Shown in pieces: positions 47,445 through 57,008 of a stretch of DNA of 64,000 nucleotides. Position numbers and translations under genes: made by a program. This DNA is from Dipteris shenzhenensis (lineage: Eukaryota > Polypodiophyta > Polypodiopsida > Gleicheniales): assembly GCA_047967505.1 (NCBI GenBank), contig CM106538.1; one strand, 5' to 3'. Numbering within the stretch: position 1 is the stretch's first letter; each line of letters starts with the position of its first letter. The notes beneath the pieces were generated by a model. That model was not told where the DNA came from, ran no database searches, and worked only from the letters and a program-made list of their open reading frames with translations.

Positions 47445-47690
47445 CATGTGACTGTGTGTTCCCTCATGGTACCTCTTGCAGACAGGTGTGTCTATATATG
47501 CAAGTGAGATAACCATTGGGAGGGGGTGTGTTTTATGCCCTCTTGGTACCCCTTGCAGACAGGTGTGTCTGTAAATGCAAGGGTGATAACCTTTGGGGGG
47601 GTTTTGTGCCCTCCATAGTACCCCTTCAGGCCTGTTTGCACATGCTAGGGAGATAAGTATTTGGGGGGGTCTTTATGTATCTCTTTTTTG
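47445..47690 (+). repeat. Three degenerate ~85-bp tandem units
   Basis: Each unit carries GTACC(C/T)CTT.CAG.C.G.TGT, a GCAAG..GATAA phrase and a run of G (GGGAGGGGG, GGGGGGG, GGGGGGG). The G-runs resemble polypurine tracts, but no LTR is established. Confidence 0.65.
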
Positions 47691-48149
47691 TACCTAACCC
47701 TTGGGAGCCCTTGCTAGCAGTTGACATAGTCTGAGGCATTCCCTTGAGGGGGGGTTTATTGGGATGTATCAAGGTCATGCCTCCTTGTTAGCAAACCTTT
47801 AGTCCTATGTGTGTGCTAAAGGCACAGTTAGGTGGGAGTAGATTCCATCTAGATGATGTTGGCTAGATTCTAGGGGAGTAGATGAGGTCGGTGGCCTTTG
47901 GTCAGAGGTCATCGACGATGTCAATGATCATGTAGAGATGCCCTACATATGGCTCTCATTGTTCTTCATTCTATGAGCACTTCTTTTCATTGTGTCCATC
48001 TTCTGTCGCTTCCATGATATCTTCCAATAGATATATCATTCACCTTGTTAAAATGTGGGAATTTGTCTAAGGGGGATTTCACATCCGTTTGTAGACAGGG
48101 GAACCCCTTGAATCCTTGTCTGCCTTTAAATCAAGAGAACTCCGCCGTT

Positions 48150-48572
48150 TCTCTATGATGGTTTTCACAACCGAGCGGACGGTTCGCCTTATATTATTAA
48201 ATACGTCATTTGGTTACACTAAAAACGATTTGGTTGAAACGTCATGTTTTTGAAAGAGGGACCCAGGTTCAAGTCCTTGCTTGAATTTTGATAGGCTATG
48301 AGCTCGCGGATGCTCTTTTAGGCACCGTGATGAGGCCGTTTCGAAAATTTACAAAGGCTTGGACGTGACAAGGATTCCACGGATGGGTGCGAAACCAATA
48401 AGTGGCTGCTCACACTGAGTCATTTTGCGGGCGGACAGGTGTGAAAAACCCTACCAATGATAGTTTGGAGTAGCTCATTAAGTTGGGAATTTGTCTAAGG
48501 ATAGTTTGGAGGTTTTTTGTGAACACTGGTACTACTATTACAAGCGAAGTTGATAAGGGGAGCATTGTGGCT
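48150..48572 (+). promoter_or_regulatory. Putative promoter and 5' UTR of the DUF561/Ycf23-like gene
   Basis: Upstream of the exon-1 ATG lie a TATATTATTAAA (about 48191), a TGACGTA on the minus strand (about 48203), and CCAAT boxes at about 48392 and 48455. The phrase GGGAATTTGTCTAAGG occurs twice (about 48057 and 48485), and GATAGTTTGGAG twice (about 48459 and 48500). Assignment rests on position only; no transcription start is known. Confidence 0.35.
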
Positions 48573-48773
48573 ATGGCGTCCTTCACTGTAGCTGCCCCTT
48601 CCCTCTCCTCCTCTTCCTCATGCTTCGCTTCCTCCTCCCTCTCTTTGCTTCGCCCCGCCTCCCTCTCCACCCGCGCAGCTTCTTTCCGTCCTCTCGCAGT
48701 CCCTCGTGCCTCTTCCTCCCGGTCCATTAGAGAATTCGCCCTCAAGGATTTCACCTGTCGACGTGCTTTCAAG
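48573..48773 (+). CDS. YCF23: Exon 1 of a nuclear gene for a plastid DUF561/Ycf23-like protein
   Basis: 67 codons. Residues 1 to about 49 are a typical chloroplast transit peptide: MASF start, very rich in Ser, Ala and Arg, almost no acid, ending near RPLAVPRASSS. Residues 55-67, FALKDFTCRRAFK, match the N-terminal edge of DUF561/Ycf23 proteins, where a (K/R)-x-LKVI-x-GL motif follows. The ATG at 48573 is chosen over the in-frame one at 48483 because the transit peptide starts here and the context (G at -3 and +4) is good. Exon 1 ends AAG followed by GTTGGT; exon 2 (61196) continues with VIAGLQNFDEERV in phase 0. The family is a TIM-barrel-like protein encoded in red-algal plastids and cyanobacteria, of uncertain biochemical function. 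A 181-codon frame on the opposite strand is an antisense shadow. Confidence 0.8.
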
Positions 48774-49219
48774 GTTGGTTGGAGCTTGTTGCTCGTTATG
48801 GAATGTCCATTTCTTTTGGCTACCCCTAAGTCCAAGGCGTACTTTTGAACCGCATCAACAGGCTCAATCATAGTAGCCTGGTCTACGGTATTTACGAAGC
48901 GCATTTTGTAAACCGGAGCATTTCTTGCAGTGTGTTGAGCCAACCTGACATCCATGGTCCTCGAGTTGGCAGATGATTTGTTGCAGTTGTGAAAGATACT
49001 GACTGTTATTCACGGGTAGACTTATGCAGTTATATTTCGCTATAGAGGTCCCTGATATTTTCAGTGGAAAAGAAGTTCACATTCTGTCAGTTCTGCGTCT
49101 CCAATTTGACCGGTTCATTCAACACAAATGCAATTCTTCATCTCGCGTTTCTTGGCGAATTAATTGTGTTGATGTTCGTTATCTAGTGCCACGGGGTCCT
49201 TCGAAAAATTCAATTCTAA

Positions 49220-49524
49220 AGTAATTGCAGTGATAGAACATGCAAGAGAGGCAAACTTATGAACGATGAAGAACGAGGGGTTGTGCAGAACAAAGGGGCG
49301 AAGGAAAGTCGAATGCAGGAAGAAAAGAAAGGAAGCGCTCGAGCAAGAAGACAAGACAAGAAAGCGTAGTGAAAAAGATCTGTGTATAGAGTCTTATGAA
49401 TGGCCCCTTTTAAAGAATACAAGTGCGTAACAGAAATGTCCGTTGCTGTAACTAATCTGGACTTATGTAGGCATATTGAGTTCATGGCTAAGCTAATTAT
49501 TGGAGTTAATACAATATTCTAATA
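49220..49524 (-). repeat. 3' LTR of copia K
   Basis: On the minus strand GTTAAGAGGGG is followed by TATTAGAATATTG (mutated from TGTTAG) at 49524. A TTTAAAAGGG TATA-like box is near 49410. The downstream end is not clear. Confidence 0.55.
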
Positions 49525-49573
49525 CCCCTCTTAACTCCAAAATATTTGAGCTTTATGAACAGACTAGCCACTA

Positions 49574-49930
49574 CTATCGGGTGGCAGTGGAGCCGGGATG
49601 TGATTCCAAGTGCAGAGCAACATTTCCAATGTGAGGCTTTGGGGAGCGGCTTGGTGAGAACATCTGCTGCTTGGTGAGAACATCTGCTGCCATTTCGTGT
49701 GTGGAGACATAGACAAGTTGCAGTCTTGGTTGTTTGATTTCATCTTTGATGAAGTGGAATCGAAGGTCATTATGTTTCAGACGCTCGGGCTGGCTGTTGT
49801 TCAGTGCTATTGCTATGGTAGACTGATTATCACAGTATGTGATCAACGGATCTTCGACTTGAAAACCGAGATCTTTGAACAAGCCACGAGGGAGTCAGAT
49901 GTACTCAACGAAACAAGCAATTGCTTTGTG
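49574..49930 (-). pseudogene. Copia K RNase H C-terminus
   Basis: A 102-codon frame with FKDLGFQVEDPLITYCDNQSTIAIALNN, HNDLRFHFIKDEI and VYVSTHEMAADVLTK is an unmistakable copia RNase H end. A 22-base direct repeat (GCTTGGTGAGAACATCTGCT, about 49650-49692) shifts the very end. Upstream it fades within about 50 bases into hAT-like sequence, so only the 3' end of this copia is present. Confidence 0.85.
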
Positions 49931-50420
49931 AGTGATGAACCAAGCCAAGAGTATCTATCATCTGCAAGGCAACGAATAAAGGAGGGAGAGTTTTCACTAT
50001 GGACTCCATGTCACTCCAAAGTAAGTGATCCAAGCACATGCTCTGTACTGTCTTGCTGTCTTAGTTGGTAAAGTCAGGCCACTCTAACCACATTTGACAC
50101 ACCACTTCTGTCGAAGAGCTGCATGCATTGCAAGAAGGCGCTCCAAAACAATGTGCATGTATGCAAATCTTGTCTTCAATGGTTGGACAATTTCCAAGTT
50201 GGTATGCTCCCTGAACATGGCCAAGGCCTTGGGCTTTTGCTTAAAGAAGCTACAAATGTTCTACCAGTCTGCATCACACTAGCAATCCAAGGGAGCTGAC
50301 CGATGTCCTTCACACAAGGAGTCCATACAATGGTGGGGAACTGTGCCTCCACAAGCTCTCCCATCCTCATGTAGTTACTTGCGTTGTCTGAAACAACTTG
50401 GACCACATATCTTCCACCCC
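49930..50420 (-). pseudogene. hAT transposase relic (DUF659 region)
   Basis: Minus-strand blocks: VVQVVSDNASNYMRMGELVEAQFPTIVWTPC, then KDIGQL, then after a shift FFKQKPKALAMFREHTNLEIVQPLKTRFAYMHIVLERLL. Last comes LWSDMESIVKTLPPLFVALQMID. The order matches the DUF659/hAT transposase core (VVQVVTDNASN...WTPCAAHC...DIGK; RP..TRFAT...L). The AAHC histidine block is missing, and frames shift at about 50275. No terminal inverted repeats found. Confidence 0.72.
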
Positions 50421-51458
50421 TCCTTTATAGGATCAAGAGCTTTGTTAACTGCTTTGTGGCTGAAGGTTGGTCATTTTTGGTATGCAGTTATAATGCCAGG
50501 TGCGATGTCAACCACAAGGTTGCCTCACTCAGTGTGAGTGATGCTTTAGTAGCAGTTTGGTACTTCGATAGTGGGGTTTGGGGCACATTACTTCCAAGAA
50601 GAATTTGAAGCTGCCACTTTAGATTTTGGCACCTTGGGATGCCTACTTACCAAACTGAGTGTTGTTCTAGTGCTGAAATTTGTGCAGGAATCTGCATATG
50701 CTAAAAATTGCAGAAATCAGCCCAAAAATGCATGAGATCTCTTGGCATGCATGTGACCTTTGCGATGTCAATGATGCAAAGATGATGACAAACTTGAGAC
50801 CTTGTCCATATGTGTGGTTGAGCTGAATTTGGATTGCATGTGAGACAACTGCATAAAGCTCTTCCAAGATTGCCTGATAAGTAAGAAACTAGTGGCAAAG
50901 ACTCTGATCACCAGATTAGCAGGGACTAAAAGATGATATTGAATGAAGGGGAGCACAAGCAATGGATGCAAAGGTGAATGGAGAGCACTACTTAAGGTGG
51001 AGTGTGCACAATGAAAATGGTAGCCCAATATATGCGAGGGGATGGAGATTTAAGTGTGACTAATGCATAGTTAAAATTTCCTAAGCTTAAAAATGGAGTG
51101 GATAGCCTGAACATGAATTTGGGGAGTACCCCACAACTTCAGTTAGTATAATGTCTATTTGGCCAATAATTTTGTTCTAACCATACTAACTAGAATATGA
51201 CTAAATGTGGCAATCATCGCACTAATAATTTACAAGCTAATGCTCCATCTTTGTCATTTATTTCTCAAACTCGCAAAGGGTGCTAGGCGTGTACTGATCA
51301 GTTTGGATAATTTTTTCCTTTTGAATCTTTTATGTTAGTGCTACATTGAAAGCTTAATAGGTCTATCATGCCATAACAACTGTGAGAAGTCCAGCGGAAC
51401 TGAACAGAAGTGAGAGAGAGAGAAAGGAGAGAAACTGCAAGTGAGCTCAGGAAAAACC
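50421..51458. other. Unassigned intronic sequence
   Basis: This may include the N-terminal part of the hAT relic (50421-51050), but I see no BED zinc finger. From 51350 the sequence becomes purine-rich and leads into the LTR-like repeat of element X. Confidence 0.4.
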
Positions 51459-51845
51459 CCCAAGACGGTGGGGAAAACTAAGACTGCTCAAGAGCTCACA
51501 ACACTGCTTAAGAGGCACCAGATTGAGATATGAAATGGAATGAGGGGGGGGCCTATAAGTAGTCCCTCACCCTCCTGGGCGGCTAAGGTAAGCAGACCGA
51601 CCCACTTGCTCTAGATAGCCGACTGTAGGCCCCTAGGGGGCCAACCCCCTGGCCTATATCTAGGGCTCCACAAGGCCCTATGTATGGGGTTGAACCCCTG
51701 CTCCAAACAGACCAACTGCTGGGCCAGCAGCAGCCCTAAGTGGGCGACCACCTACTGCTCCATATAGAGGCTGCCAGGCTGTTTTACAAAGGGCTGCAGC
51801 CTTGGCTCTAGGCCTGGTGGGGCTGCACCACCTGGCCGACCCTGT
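51459..51845 (-). repeat. LTR-like repeat X, copy 1, part 1
   Basis: Shares long near-identical blocks with 60492-60915, including CTCAAGAGCTCACAACACTG, GGCCCCTAGGGGGCC and CAAGGCCCTATGTATGGGG. It is interrupted at 51845 by copia Y and resumes at 59750. Copy 1 continues to an LTR-type start (TGTTGG on the minus strand, 60093) preceded by GAGAGGGGA, so X is probably a minus-strand LTR element. Confidence 0.75.
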
Positions 51846-52423
51846 TGTTAGAATATCACTGTCCCCACCTGTGAGCCCCCGATTTGAGGGTTCAAGAGGG
51901 CAGGAGATAACAGGGGGATGGGACCTGCAAGGCTTGTGGCCTGCCAAGTGCTGCCCAAAGAGCCCTGTTTGAAGGCCTATTTATAGGCCGGGCCAAGTCG
52001 GCCTGGTCAGCTTTTGGCCGACCCATTGTCTAGAAGGAGGCAGGGGGCCGACCCCCTGCTCGTCGGTTTTGACAGCCATGGACAGGACCTATATAAAGGG
52101 CACCTCACTCCTCCATTCCCTCATCCACTGAACTGAAGCCTACACTCACGGGCAGCGTTCTAAGAGGGAGGAGTTCTCTGATATACTCAGCAGTTTTGGA
52201 CAGCATCCTTGCTGCTTACCTTGTGCTCATTTGGAGCTTGTTTATCCCACACACTGTGAAAGAATTTAGTCTGAGTTTTGTCTCTCTCTCTCTCTCTCCC
52301 TCTTATGCTGTTCCAGCAAGGTTTCTTAGTGTATGTGTGATCATCTATCTAAGGCTTCTGAGTGTTGTTTGAGCTGAGATCGGAGTGAGAGGTCTGAGCG
52401 ATTCTATCCTCCTATTTTCAACA
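51846..52423 (+). repeat. 5' LTR of copia Y
   Basis: 578 bp, TGTTAGAATATC to TTTTCAACA. Two TATA-like boxes, CCTATTTATAGG (about 51979) and CCTATATAAAGGG (about 52089). The latter is better placed for transcription. A CT microsatellite (about 52282-52305) lies in the second half. Confidence 0.9.
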
Positions 52424-52435
52424 TGGTATCAGAGC
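52424..52435 (+). promoter_or_regulatory. Primer binding site of copia Y
   Basis: TGGTATCAGAGC directly abuts the LTR end. It is the common plant copia site complementary to the 3' end of initiator methionine tRNA. Confidence 0.95.
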
Positions 52436-52564
52436 AAGGTTTCCAGCTCTAGAAGGGAGTTCCTCAGCAAGAAGGCGACTCCAATTGACACTCAGGTTTG
52501 CTGCGTGGTCAAGTTCTCTACTGTAAGTCCATTTTTCAGTTTGCTGTTTGATATTACAGCGAAG

Positions 52565-52659
52565 ATGGAAGAGAACGATCCATCCATAGCCTCTTCATCC
52601 CATGCTCGTCCTTCCTCCTCCTGTTCTCATCTTCCGTCTTCATTCCTCCCTAACTTTGG
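52565..52659 (+). pseudogene. Copia Y gag, N-terminal part
   Basis: An ATG at 52565 opens MEENDPSIASSSHARPSSS and reaches PNFG, where the frame runs into the 2,990-bp insertion. The continuation begins at 55650 with GKLDGTNYPIWK in the same register. Confidence 0.75.
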
Positions 52660-53339
52660 CGAGTATTAACTACTTTGTGCTTTTATCACTTTAGACAATG
52701 GAGTCTTACAACTTTTTTTTAGAGAAACTGTTGTAAATTGCCCACACACATAAATGCTGTAATTTAGAGAGTGCAGAGGAGGGTGAATTCAGATTGACAT
52801 AGCTTAACAATTGTTGACAACAAATTGAGGTTGCAATATGGTTGAGGGGCCAAGACACCCCCCCCCTTATCCAGGCTCACTTTATTTCTTGAAATAGGTA
52901 GAAGACCAAGGTGCAAGCACCTTCCAAATTGAGAACTCAGGTATTAACTAGGACTCATATAGATGATTTGGGGACAACTGTAGAGAGATATAGACAATAG
53001 AGAGAAAGACTCCAAGGCTAGGGCTGATAGAGAATCAGCTTTTGGCTATCCCAATCCACAAGGAAGAAGCCTGCAACAATCACCTCTTTCATCCAACATT
53101 AGTTGCAAGCACTAGTGCACTAGTTATCTAGAAAGAGAGCAATATCAACATGAAATTGTGCTACAAATGAGATAAACTTGAAATTACAGACTCCCCTCAT
53201 GACTTGATTCCTTTGGAGATGGAGTCCTTGATGCATCTACAGCCCCTTTGGGTGGAAAGAGTGAGATCATGGGGCTGGAGTAAGGACTCAGAAAAAGCCA
53301 TGTAGGCTAGAGAGAGAAAGCTTGAAAGGGGTTATACTT

Positions 53340-54590
53340 TTAGAGAGAGAAAGAAAGAAAGAAATTTTATTAGAGTCTTCGGAAGACCGATGGGTCTATG
53401 AGACTGAAAGAAAACCTGATACAAATCACAGTAAGGGTGGAGCTACTGAAACGAGCATCATCACCCGTGCTGAACCCTAAGTCTGATCATACATAATCAA
53501 ATACATCTGGATGTAACAATGAAAAGAAAAGGACTGGAGTGGAGCGGAATCCTCCGTATGTCATGTCGCCTTGGCAGGTGTATAGCCGGTGATGGGACGT
53601 TGGCGCCCGTCAAGGGGTGCCGTGCGTCTCGGTCTCCTGGACGAGACTCGACACAAGACCAGAGCCACCGTTACTCCCGTGGGACGTATCCCGGGTCTAA
53701 ACAATGACGGGAGGTCCCCCAGAGTGATCTGTGTGTCCCCTTGATGTCTCGTGTGTCGTGCTACGGTCGTTGGGTCGAGGTCTCTGTCACGTCTGTGGCT
53801 AGAGAGTGGATGATCAATGTCACTCGATGGGAAGAACTCTGTGATCCTGCTCTGAGAGGTGTCTGATGATGTGGCAAAGTCCCGTCGCCTCAGTAAGTAC
53901 TCTCTGTGTTGGATCCCCTCGTGAATGAAGGCCGCAGGCATCTCTGATTTGGGTAGGCGAGGAATCTGGAAAGGAGCCCCGAGCCGTCTCTGAAGAGGTA
54001 GTGGTAGCGACCTCGGATCTCGTAGTACACTGGGCACCTGAAAATAAAATGCTCCTCCGAGTCAACCTCTTGATAGTTGCACAATATGCATAAGCGATGC
54101 TTCCTAGGAATCCCCTCTGCTTTGCCGCTTTCTGTGCAGAGGCGGTGTGATGATACCCAAAACTGTCTGATGGAGATCCGTAGTGAGTGAGGCATATGAA
54201 GCTCAGTGTACCCCGGTGGTGTGATGAATCCCTCCTCCGAAATACGAAGACAATAATCTCTGTAGAAACTCAGCTTCACTGGAAGCTCCCTCGGCTCCAA
54301 CCAGGTCCTAAAGGTGTGTAGCTGTAGGAGATTCTCTCGAATGACCTGGTTGGTGTGTGGCCCAATTGTGATGGTGGGTGGGAGTACCGGAGGGGCATCT
54401 AAACTGTACTGAAAAGGAGGTATCCTATCGATGTGGAACCCTAGTCTCACAAACCATCTGTGAGTCCATGCATATACTAGCATCGCTCGTCTCCCTCTGC
54501 TGCCAACCTCATGGAGGAATCGAGAGCCAACCATGGCAACCTCTGTCTCCCTGATGTGCAGTCCCCATATGACTGCCTCGAAGCTGAGAG
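53340..54590 (-). mobile_element. LINE fragment, 5' truncated, TTTC-repeat tail
   Basis: The 214-codon frame (54534-53890) reads HIDRIPPFQYSLDAPP, FYRDYCLRISEEGFITPP, HSLRISIRQFWVSSHRL and IPRKHRLCILCNYQEVDSEEHFIFRCPVYYEIR. It is collinear with 58400-58850 of the LINE at 57010. The CILC...EEHF..RC motif is a zinc-finger-like end. The 3' untranslated part has CATAGACC..CGGTCTTCCG and ends in a (TTTC)n run (GAAA on the plus strand, about 53341-53361), like the other copy. RT is absent. Confidence 0.85.
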
Positions 54591-55237
54591 ATGCTGTTGC
54601 AGTTCCAGAGGTGCAGAGAGAGGCTGAGGGCTGGAACTGTTGAGAGAGAAATTACTGCAGTAGAGAGAGAAAGTGCTGCAGTAGAGAGAGAAATACTGCA
54701 GCAAGAGAGAGGAGGGTGCGGTTGCTGCCCGCAGGCTGGGAGAAGGAAAGGGGAAGCTGTTGCTGCTCTAGAAATGCTGAGAAGGGGCAGATCCTTGAAG
54801 AACAGGAGCTGAAACTGTATAGAGAGAGAGTGTGCTGCAGTAGAGAGAGAAAGTGTTGCAGTAGAGAGAGAAGATGCTGGAGAGGAGCTGGCTGAACCTC
54901 AAAGGGTGGAGGAGGGCTGCTGCATCAAGGGAGAGGAGGGACTGAAATGGATGTTGGATTTTGTGTAGGAAAGAGGGGGAGGGAAGGCCTTCTTTTATAA
55001 GCTCAGCCCATTTTGATGGGCTGCATGGGTGACTGTAGGTCCTGCAGTGACAAGTGGTGCCATGGTCCATGCATGGCCCTCCACATGTCCCCCCCCACAG
55101 GCTGTCATGTCTCATGCATTGCCATGTGGCTATGCCAAATTTCAAGGCTGCCATGTCAGCATGCCATGTCACCCAAAAACCCTAAAAATACATAGTTGTC
55201 AGAATTCAATTTTGATTTCACTGCTGGGTACCTAACA
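54590..55237 (-). repeat. LTR-like segment with tandem purine repeats
   Basis: The minus strand starts TGTTAGGTACCC (55237), has CTTATAAAAG as a TATA box (about 54995) and then several CTCTCTCTACTGCAGCACTTT units. The LINE fragment joins at about 54590. It may be the 5' half of a solo LTR making up the 2,990-bp insertion. Confidence 0.5.
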
Positions 55238-55649
55238 GCTTGTACTATCCAATGACATACTCTAGGGTCACAATTGAGCCATAACTGAGCTCATTAGTTT
55301 GTCGTCTAATTTGTATCTCCATGTCTCTTAGCATGCTTCCAGGTCCACACCCAAAGCTTAGGGAGCATTCTCTTGAATGAGTCCTAGGTCGGTATGCAAT
55401 CTGTGCATTTGATTGGTCCTGTAATTGGGTACTCGGGTGGGGTGCGGTCATCAATCTTGCGGGTCACTAATGCCGATAACCCCAAGCAGAGGGATCCACC
55501 CTCAAATGCTAGACCTAGTTCTCATTAACCTAACTCACACAGTAGGAAAAACATTTCTTTTTATTCTTTTACAAGCATGCTTATTGAAATACAAAAAGAA
55601 GAATTACCAAACAAGTGGATACATGTTGTGGAAGCAGAGTGACACCGAG

Positions 55650-56636
55650 TTTGGGAAGCTGGATGGGACTAATTATCCCATATGGAAGGTGAAGATTCGG
55701 AGCCGTCTCATGGCTGGAAAACTCTAGAAGCTTGTGACGGGTATTGAAGAGAGGCCGGAGGATGTTCTATACAAGTGTTGAAGAGAGGCCGGAGGATGTT
55801 TTGGACAAGAAAGAAAGAATTTTGATTCCAGTAGATGGGACGATCTCGCACCGTGGGAAGAAAGAGATGCCCAAGTCCTAGCCATGCTGATAGGGACGAC
55901 GGCATGCAGTAATTCCCCACATTCAGATGGCGGAGACGTCTGTAGAGGCGTGGGCCATCTTGAAGGATTTGTACGAAATAGATAACACGTCTTGGATCCT
56001 CACTCTTTAGCATCAGTTATACAATTTGGATATGAGTGAGGGAGACAACGTTCATGACCATTTGACAAAAGTCAAGGTGGTGAGGGATCAGCTCGCAGCA
56101 ATTGGTAGAAGGTAGACTCAAGTCATCTAGCTTTGCTGACACTTCACAAGCTACCTCGAAGTTTCAAGAGTTTCGTGACGACAGTCACTGCAGGACACAG
56201 GACCAAGCCTCTCACATTCGAAGAGCTTGGCCCCTTTACTATTGCAGGAAGAGGCTTGAGAGAAACTATTTAATCAATCGGATGAGAAAGCACTCGTGGC
56301 AAGGGACAAGCTAGGAAACATCAAGTTCAAGGATTCCAAGGACAACAAGATCGAGGATGCAGAGAAAAAGAAGAAGATAAAATGCTTCTACTGTGAAAAG
56401 CTTGGTCATTCAGCTAAGGAATGCCGAAAGAAGAAGGCAGACCTCAGGCAGAAGGAGTCCAAAGCCAAGGAGGAGCCAAAGACTGAATCGGCCAATGTCA
56501 CTACCGGCTCTCTCTTTATCATTACTGAGTACTGCTTAGCCTACGCTGTTAGCGAAGGCAAGGAAGGCTGGTACGTGGACAGTGGAGCCTCAAAGCACAT
56601 GTCGAACAGGAAGGAGTGGTTCAAGACCATGGAAGG
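55650..56636 (+). pseudogene. Copia Y gag C-terminal part and protease
   Basis: Starts GKLDGTNYPIWKVKIRSRLMAGKL, then a stop and several shifts through a capsid-like section (WEERDAQVLAMLIGTT). The frame from 56296 has a perfect zinc knuckle CFYCEKLGHSAKEC (56383-56424), a lysine-rich linker and the protease site WYVDSGASKHMSNRKEWF (Asp at 56578). It then passes directly into LTR sequence. A tandem duplication of GAGAGGCCGGAGGATGTT lies near 55750-55800. Confidence 0.85.
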
Positions 56637-57008
56637 GATTGTGGCTTGCCAAGTGCTGCCCAAAGCGCTCTGTTTGAGGGGCCTATTTATAGGCCAGGCC
56701 AAGTCGGCGTGGTCAGCTATTGGTCGGCCAAAATGGCTGACCCATTGTCTAGAAGGAGGCGCCCTTGCAAGTCAGCCATGCAGGCAGGGGGCCGACCCCC
56801 TGTTGGTCGGTTTTTGACAGCCTTGGACAGGGCTTATATAAAGGGCACCTTACTCCTCCATTCCCTCATCCACTGAACTGAAGCCTACACTCACGAGCAG
56901 CGTTCTAAGAGGGAGTTCTCTGATATACTCAGCAGTTTTGGACAGCATCCTTGCTGCCTGCCTTGTGCTCATCTGGAGCTTGTTTATCCCACACTTTGTG
57001 AAAGAATA
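56637..57008 (+). repeat. 3' LTR of copia Y, first part
   Basis: Corresponds to the 5' LTR from its position ~90 onward; the LTR start is deleted. It keeps CCTATTTATAGG and TTATATAAAGGG. It has about 45 bases absent from the 5' copy (around 56740-56785), so one LTR gained or lost them. It is broken at GAAAGAATATA by the LINE. Confidence 0.88.

Larger units (their letters stand above)
52660..55649. mobile_element. 2,990-bp insertion in the gag of Y, with 5-bp duplication TTTGG
   Basis: TTTGG stands at 52655-52659 and 55650-55654, and the gag frame is in register on both sides. The insert begins CGAGTATT and ends ACACCGAG, with no obvious inverted repeats. It contains LTR-like sequence (54590-55237, minus), a LINE fragment (53340-54590, minus) and unassigned DNA. 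A 5-bp duplication suits an LTR element whose ends have decayed, but the type is unproven. Confidence 0.7.

Noticed and set aside
48410-48955. 181-codon minus-strand open frame with a good ATG context, antisense to exon 1
   Set aside because: Its Glu/Arg-rich middle is the mirror of the Ser-rich transit peptide codons (TCC/CTC against GGA/GAG). The plus strand has a family match and a splice-compatible partner exon, the minus strand has neither.
52523-52559. Possible leader intron (GTAAGT...TTACAG) just upstream of the gag start of copia Y
   Set aside because: Only 37 bases, below the usual minimum for plant introns, and copia elements rarely have one here.
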